Positions 5,661 to 8,603 of a DNA stretch of 8,603 bases are shown one piece after another (the first letter of the stretch is position 1; each line of letters opens with the position of its first letter). Under the pieces are notes generated by a model. That model worked only from the letters and a program-made list of their open reading frames with translations, was not told the DNA's origin and did not search any database. Origin of the DNA: JBIICI01 sp044238935 (lineage in GTDB: Bacteria; Pseudomonadota; Alphaproteobacteria; Micavibrionales; Micavibrionaceae); the NCBI GenBank assembly GCA_044238935.1, contig JBIICI010000041.1:1-8603 (forward strand), given 5' to 3'. Made by a program: the position numbers and the translations under genes.

Positions 5661-6027
5661 GATACAAATGCAATCAAAGTTAGAAGTCGCAGATAATAGC
5701 GGTGCGCGTTCTGTCCAGTGTATTAAAGTACTGGGTGGATCAAAGCGTAAGACAGCTAATATTGGTGATGTTATTACAGTTTCTGTAAAGGAAGCTATTC
5801 CTCGTGGTCGTGTTAAGAAAGGAACAGTGCATAAAGCTGTGATCGTTCGTACGGTTAAGGGGATTAATCGTCAAAATGGTGAAACAATTCGTTTTGATAC
5901 AAATGCTGTTGTTCTTTTGAATAAACAGGGTGAGCCTGTCGGTACACGTATCTTTGGTCCTGTGACGAGAGAATTGCGCGGCAAAGGCTATATGAAAATT
6001 ATATCCCTTGCTGGAGAGGTTTTATAA
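5659..6027 (+). CDS. rplN: 50S ribosomal protein L14
   Basis: L14 binds 23S rRNA at the subunit interface, forms intersubunit bridges with L19 nearby, and is the target of the silencing factor RsfS. The 122 residues match the family (E. coli 123). It opens MIQMQSKLEVADNSGARSVQ, has CIKVLGGSKRKTANIGDVI (core VLGGSKR, 24-30), the block AIPRGRVKKGTVHKAVIVRT (key part KKGTVHKAVIVRT, 53-65), RFDTNAVVLLN (78-88) and the signature GTRIFGPVTRELRGKGYMKI (core 96-107). The start aligns exactly with the conserved MIQMQ, and TGGA lies 8 bases upstream. An in-frame ATG at codon 4 (5668) coincides with the start point expected from the overlapping extended -10. It is the first gene of the spc block and ends 1 base before rplX. 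Confidence 0.98.
   Translation: MIQMQSKLEVADNSGARSVQCIKVLGGSKRKTANIGDVITVSVKEAIPRGRVKKGTVHKAVIVRTVKGINRQNGETIRFDTNAVVLLNKQGEPVGTRIFGPVTRELRGKGYMKIISLAGEVL
6013..6019 (+). promoter_or_regulatory. Ribosome binding site deciding the rplX start
   Basis: GGAGAGG lies in the last codons of rplN, 9 bases before the ATG at 6029. It supports that start over the in-frame TTG at 6008, which precedes it, and over the ATG at 6044, which is 24 bases away. Confidence 0.75.
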
Positions 6028-6028
6028 A

Positions 6029-6346
6029 ATGACACAAGCGAAAATGAAAATAAAAAAAGGTGATAATGTTATTGTCTTGACAGGTAAAGATAAAGGAAAA
6101 ACAGGTGTTGTTTTGACTGCTTTCCCAGCTGAATCAAAGCTTATTGTTGAGGGCATTAATGTGGTGACGCGTCACCAGAAACCAACGCAGTCTGCTGCAG
6201 GTGCAATCGTTAAAAAGGAAAAAGAAATTCATGTTTCTAATGTTGCCTTGATTGATCCTAAGTCAGGTACAGCAACGCGTGTCGGTTACAAAATTGACGG
6301 TGAAAATAAGGTTAGAATATCCAGAAAATCTGGTGTAGAGGTTTAA
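6029..6346 (+). CDS. rplX: 50S ribosomal protein L24
   Basis: L24 is an assembly initiator that binds the 5' end of 23S rRNA and later lies near the tunnel exit. From the ATG at 6029 it has 105 residues (E. coli 104). The KOW motif is at the N-terminus: KIKKGDNVIVLTGKDKGKTG (residues 7-26). It is followed by the L24 block KLIVEGINVVTRHQKPTQ (37-54), the segment SAAGAIVKKEKEIHVSNV (55-72), common in alphaproteobacteria, and a C-terminal beta region GTATRVGYKIDGENKVRISRK (core TRVGYKI). A longer reading frame opens at a TTG at 6008 inside rplN but lacks a ribosome site. Only one base separates it from the rplN stop, and rplE begins 5 bases after its end, so translation of the three is probably coupled. 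Confidence 0.97.
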   Translation: MTQAKMKIKKGDNVIVLTGKDKGKTGVVLTAFPAESKLIVEGINVVTRHQKPTQSAAGAIVKKEKEIHVSNVALIDPKSGTATRVGYKIDGENKVRISRKSGVEV

Positions 6347-6351
6347 AGAAA

Positions 6352-6900
6352 ATGAGCAATAAACCAGTATTACATGTAAAATACGAAAAAGAAATTTTTC
6401 CAGCTTTGAAGCAGAAATATGGGCATTCAAATGTTCATTCTGTTGCAAAGCTTGATAAGATTGTTATTAATGTTGGTGCGGGTGAAGCGTCAACAAATAA
6501 GAATATTATTGATCAAATTACAAAAGAGCTGTCCTTGATTACAGGGCAAAAGCCTATAACAACGCATGCTAAGAAATCAAATGCATCCTTTAAAATTCGT
6601 GAAGGGATGGCTATTGGTTGCAAGGTAACGTTGCGTGGTCAGCGTATGTATGACTTTTTGTACCGCTTAACAGCAATTGCAATGCCTCGTATTCGTGACT
6701 TTAGAGGTGTTTCTCCTAAGTCTTTTGATGGTCGTGGAAACTTTGCAATGGGCTTAAAAGAACAGACCGTTTTTCCTGAAATTAATTTTGATGATGTTGA
6801 AGCTGTTCGTGGTATGGATATTATTATTTGTACAACAGCAAAAACAGATGATGAAGCGCGTGATTTGTTAGCACAATTGCAGATCCCATTTAAGAAATAA
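6352..6900 (+). CDS. rplE: 50S ribosomal protein L5
   Basis: L5 binds 5S rRNA with L18 and L25 and contacts the P-site tRNA elbow and S13 across the subunit interface. The 182 residues match the family (E. coli 179). Blocks in order are KLDKIVINVGAGEAS (33-47), ITGQKPITTHAKKSNASFKI (core KPITTHAKKS, 67-76), REGMAIGCKVTLRGQRMYDF (83-102), the signature PRIRDFRGVSPKSFDGRGNF (111-130), GLKEQTVFPEI (134-144) and RGMDIIICTTAKTDDEARDLL (core 153-171). The ribosome site AGAGG lies in the end of rplX, 10 bases before the ATG. In E. coli the start of this gene carries the S8 operator that controls the spc operon; I could not recognise an equivalent here. Confidence 0.98.
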   Translation: MSNKPVLHVKYEKEIFPALKQKYGHSNVHSVAKLDKIVINVGAGEASTNKNIIDQITKELSLITGQKPITTHAKKSNASFKIREGMAIGCKVTLRGQRMYDFLYRLTAIAMPRIRDFRGVSPKSFDGRGNFAMGLKEQTVFPEINFDDVEAVRGMDIIICTTAKTDDEARDLLAQLQIPFKK

Positions 6901-6923
6901 GTTCGAAGATTAAAGGAATTTTT

Positions 6924-7229
6924 ATGGCTAAAGTAAGTGCGGTACAACGCAACAATAAAAGAAAAAAATTAACAAAGAGATTTGAAGCGAAGAGAGCGGC
7001 ATTAAAAGCTGTTATCTACAATAAAGATGTTTCTCCTGAAGAGCGTTTTCAGGCTACTTTGGCGTTGAGCGATTTACCGAAAAACTCTTCTAAAATCCGT
7101 ATTAAAAATAGATGTGCGATGACAGGTCGTCCGCGTGCCTATTATCGTAAGTTTGATCTTTCTAGAATTATGGTCAGAGAGTTAGGATCTCATGGTGAGA
7201 TCCCAGGTCTTGTGAAATCAAGTTGGTAA
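6924..7229 (+). CDS. rpsN: 30S ribosomal protein S14, long zinc-independent form
   Basis: S14 binds 16S rRNA in the small-subunit head with S3, S10 and S19. The 101-residue length marks the long type without zinc ribbon: only one cysteine (Cys64 in NRCAMTGRPRAYYRKF) is present, so no CxxC pairs exist. The N-terminal half is helical and basic (NNKRKKLTKRFEAKRAALKA, residues 10-29). The middle has SPEERFQATLALSDLPKNSSK (37-57, core LPKNSS), and the C-terminal signature is RELGSHGEIPGLVKSSW (85-101). AAGGAA lies 5 bases before the ATG and the gap from rplE is 23 bases. The long form needs no zinc. Whether a second, zinc-type paralogue exists elsewhere cannot be judged. Confidence 0.98.
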   Translation: MAKVSAVQRNNKRKKLTKRFEAKRAALKAVIYNKDVSPEERFQATLALSDLPKNSSKIRIKNRCAMTGRPRAYYRKFDLSRIMVRELGSHGEIPGLVKSSW

Positions 7230-7259
7230 TTATTTAGTATTTATTAAAGGCACACAAAA

Positions 7260-7658
7260 ATGACAATGAGTGATCCCGTCGCAGATATGTTTACACGCAT
7301 TCGTAATGCACAATCCGCAGGCAAAAGCAAAACAGAATGTCCTTATTCTACGTTAAAAGGTCAAATTCTTGATCTTTTAACAAAAGAAGGTTATATTCGC
7401 GGTTATAAAATCAATGAAGATGCCTCTCATTTTAAAGTGGCTTCAATTGAGTTGAAATATGTCGAAGGCCGTGCCGCTATTCAGGGGATTAAACGTTCCT
7501 CTAAACCCGGTCGTCGTCTTTATGCGAAAACAGATGCGCTTCCAAAAGTTCGTAGCGGTCTTGGTGTTGTGATATTGTCAACATCAAAAGGTGTTATGAC
7601 CGGTCAAGATGCGATGAATCACAATGTTGGTGGCGAAGTTTTGGGTGAAGTTTTTTAA
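7260..7658 (+). CDS. rpsH: 30S ribosomal protein S8
   Basis: S8 binds helix 21 of 16S rRNA and organises the central domain; in E. coli it also represses the spc operon by binding its mRNA. The 132 residues match the family (E. coli 130). It opens MTMSDPVADMFTRIRNAQ, continues with SKTECPYSTLKGQILDLLTKEGYI (core LKGQILDLL), and has IQGIKRSSKPGRRLYAK (74-90). The C-terminal RNA-binding signature is GLGVVILSTSKGVMTGQDA (100-118), followed by NVGGEVLGEVF. The ATG at 7260 is preferred over Met3 at 7266 because relatives start MTLSDP and AAAGG lies 9 bases upstream. A 30-base gap precedes it, and a 51-base gap with a small hairpin follows. Confidence 0.98.
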   Translation: MTMSDPVADMFTRIRNAQSAGKSKTECPYSTLKGQILDLLTKEGYIRGYKINEDASHFKVASIELKYVEGRAAIQGIKRSSKPGRRLYAKTDALPKVRSGLGVVILSTSKGVMTGQDAMNHNVGGEVLGEVF

Positions 7659-7666
7659 GATTTGTT

Positions 7667-7683
7667 GGGTCTTTTGACCTTTT
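7667..7683 (+). terminator. Weak hairpin followed by a T run, possible attenuator
   Basis: In the rpsH-rplF gap, GGTC (7668-7671) and GACC (7676-7679) pair around a TTTT loop, with one possible G-U pair below and TTTT (7680-7683) after it. A four-pair stem is too short for a strong terminator, and essential genes follow. At most it causes pausing or a small drop in downstream transcript. Confidence 0.2.
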
Positions 7684-7709
7684 AATTTGTTGTTTGGAAG
7701 TTAAAGTCT

Positions 7710-8243
7710 ATGTCACGTATTGGTAAAAACCCTGTTTCTGTTCCTGCTTCAGTGAATGTTTCATTGACAGGTCAGGATATTGTTGTAAAAGGCCCCAAGG
7801 GAGAATTGTCTTTTGTGGTTCATGATGAAGTCATTGTTTCTCAGGAAGAAGGGGCAATTTCATTTAAACCACGTAATGAGTCTCGTTTAGCGCGTGCCTT
7901 GTGGGCAACAATGCGCACATGTGTACAGAATATGGTTGTTGGTGTGTCAACAGGCTATTCTAAAACCTTAGAAATTCATGGGGTTGGTTACAAAGCCAAT
8001 TTACAAGGGTCAAATTTGGTTTTGAATTTGGGATATAGTCATGATGTTGTCTATCCCGTGCCATCAGATATTCAGATTTCTGTTGATAAGCAGACAGTAA
8101 TTGTGATACATGGTGTAGATAAACAAAAAGTAGGGCAAGTTGCGGCCGAGATTATCAAATTCAGACCGCCAGAACCCTATAAAGGTAAAGGTATTCGTCA
8201 CGCAGGTCAGTATATCTTGCGTAAAGAAGGTAAGAAAAAATAA
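7710..8243 (+). CDS. rplF: 50S ribosomal protein L6
   Basis: L6 is a two-domain large-subunit protein near the factor-binding site and the sarcin-ricin loop region. The 177 residues equal the E. coli length. The N-terminal domain starts MSRIGKNPVSVPASV and has IVVKGPKGELSF (24-35), then LARALWATMRTCVQNMVVGVS (core NMVVGVSTGY, 74-83). The C-terminal domain has LEIHGVGYKANLQGSNLVLNLGYSH (core HGVGYKA, 90-96) and the signature FRPPEPYKGKGIRHAGQY (151-168), ending in RKEGKKK. GGAAG lies 9 bases before the ATG. The stop is unusual: TAA is repeated three times in frame (8241-8249). The gene is preceded by the widest gap of the spc part seen here (51 bases), so a processing or pausing site before it is possible but unproven. 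Confidence 0.98.
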   Translation: MSRIGKNPVSVPASVNVSLTGQDIVVKGPKGELSFVVHDEVIVSQEEGAISFKPRNESRLARALWATMRTCVQNMVVGVSTGYSKTLEIHGVGYKANLQGSNLVLNLGYSHDVVYPVPSDIQISVDKQTVIVIHGVDKQKVGQVAAEIIKFRPPEPYKGKGIRHAGQYILRKEGKKK

Positions 8244-8272
8244 TAATAAGATTGAATGGATTAAACATTATT

Positions 8273-8603
8273 ATGAGTTACACATTAAGTCCAAACCAAA
8301 AGCGTGCACAACGTGTTAGAACAAAACTTCGTGCTGTTAATAAAACAGGATTACCACGTCTTTCTGTCTATCGTTCAGAAAAACATATTTATGTTCAGGT
8401 TATTGATGATTCACGTGGTTTAACAATTGCAAGCGCATCCACAAAAGATAAAGATTTTTCTTTGAAAAAATCTGGGAATGTTGAGGCAGCAAAGGCTGTT
8501 GGGGCGTTAATTGCAAAACGTCTTAAAGAAACAGGTGTTGAACAGGTTCAGTTCGATCGTGGAGGGTATTTGTATCATGGGCGCGTTAAAGCCTTGGCAG
8601 ATG
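8273..8603 (+). CDS. rplR: 50S ribosomal protein L18, 3' end outside window
   Basis: L18 binds 5S rRNA and, with L5, joins it to the large subunit in the central protuberance. The 110 codons visible are most of a protein usually near 117-120 residues; the missing end would be the last few residues after ALAD. Visible segments are MSYTLSPNQKRAQRVRTKLR (basic, 5S-binding tail, 1-20), GLPRLSVYRSEKHIYVQVIDD (core PRLSVYRS.KHIYVQ, 28-42), AAKAVGALIAKRLKETGV (72-89) and the signature VQFDRGGYLYHGRVKALAD (92-110). The ATG fits the family start. The ribosome site is weak: TGGA at 8257-8260 is 12 bases upstream, and nothing better is near. It follows rplF by 29 bases and would be followed by rpsE in the usual order. 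Confidence 0.97.
   Translation, partial: MSYTLSPNQKRAQRVRTKLRAVNKTGLPRLSVYRSEKHIYVQVIDDSRGLTIASASTKDKDFSLKKSGNVEAAKAVGALIAKRLKETGVEQVQFDRGGYLYHGRVKALAD

Noticed and set aside
6008..6028. TTG start for L24 inside rplN
   Set aside because: It precedes the ribosome site at 6013-6019 and adds residues foreign to L24; the ATG at 6029 fits better.
1..8603. A novel system, mobile element, CRISPR array or RNA gene hidden in the cluster
   Set aside because: Every gene is a standard ribosomal-protein or EF-Tu gene in conserved order, gaps are under 100 bases, and no repeats or foreign-looking segments were seen.

Overview
The window is a single, uninterrupted ribosomal-protein gene cluster. All 19 genes are on the + strand: the 3' end of tuf, then the complete S10 block (rpsJ, rplC, rplD, rplW, rplB, rpsS, rplV, rpsC, rplP, rpmC, rpsQ), then the first part of the spc block (rplN, rplX, rplE, rpsN, rpsH, rplF and a 3'-truncated rplR). 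No gene is broken, foreign-looking or unrecognised, no stretch over 100 bases lacks a gene, and I see no mobile element, CRISPR array, tRNA or rRNA.

The protein sequences point to an alphaproteobacterium. Supporting marks are tuf placed directly before rpsJ, the L3 start MRSGIIARKEGMTR, the S3 tail with MEHDAMARDKR, the S17 start MPRRVLEG, the L24 segment PTQSAAGAIVKKE, the L2 segment EGRTSGGRHPV and the long zinc-free S14. Base composition is AT-rich for that class (roughly 40% GC by eye), which suggests a Rhodospirillales-like, host-associated or otherwise AT-drifted lineage. The sequence does not settle order or genus.

Layout: tuf' (1-290) is followed after only 11 bases by rpsJ (302-622). 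The largest gap in the window (623-718) lies between rpsJ and rplC. It holds three A-tracts near helical spacing and an extended -10 promoter candidate, so rplC onward probably has its own promoter. From rplC to rpsQ, gaps range from 2 to 44 bases. A 44-base gap before rplN sits where Escherichia coli has its spc promoter and contains promoter-like sequences, one of which overlaps the rplN start codon. rplN, rplX and rplE are nearly contiguous (1- and 5-base gaps). A small hairpin lies between rpsH and rplF, and rplF ends in three tandem in-frame TAA codons.

The products cooperate in translation. EF-Tu delivers aminoacyl-tRNA. S3, S8, S10, S14, S17 and S19 build the small subunit, and the L proteins build the large subunit, including the peptidyl-transferase surroundings (L2, L3, L4, L16) and the exit tunnel (L4, L22, L23, L24, L29). 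Co-transcription would keep them in matched supply.

No undescribed system was found. The points worth a second look are regulatory (the rplC and rplN promoters, and the apparent lack of E. coli-type S10 leader and S8 operator) and a few protein details (a His-to-Leu change two residues from the conserved L2 histidine, and an acidic tail on L3).
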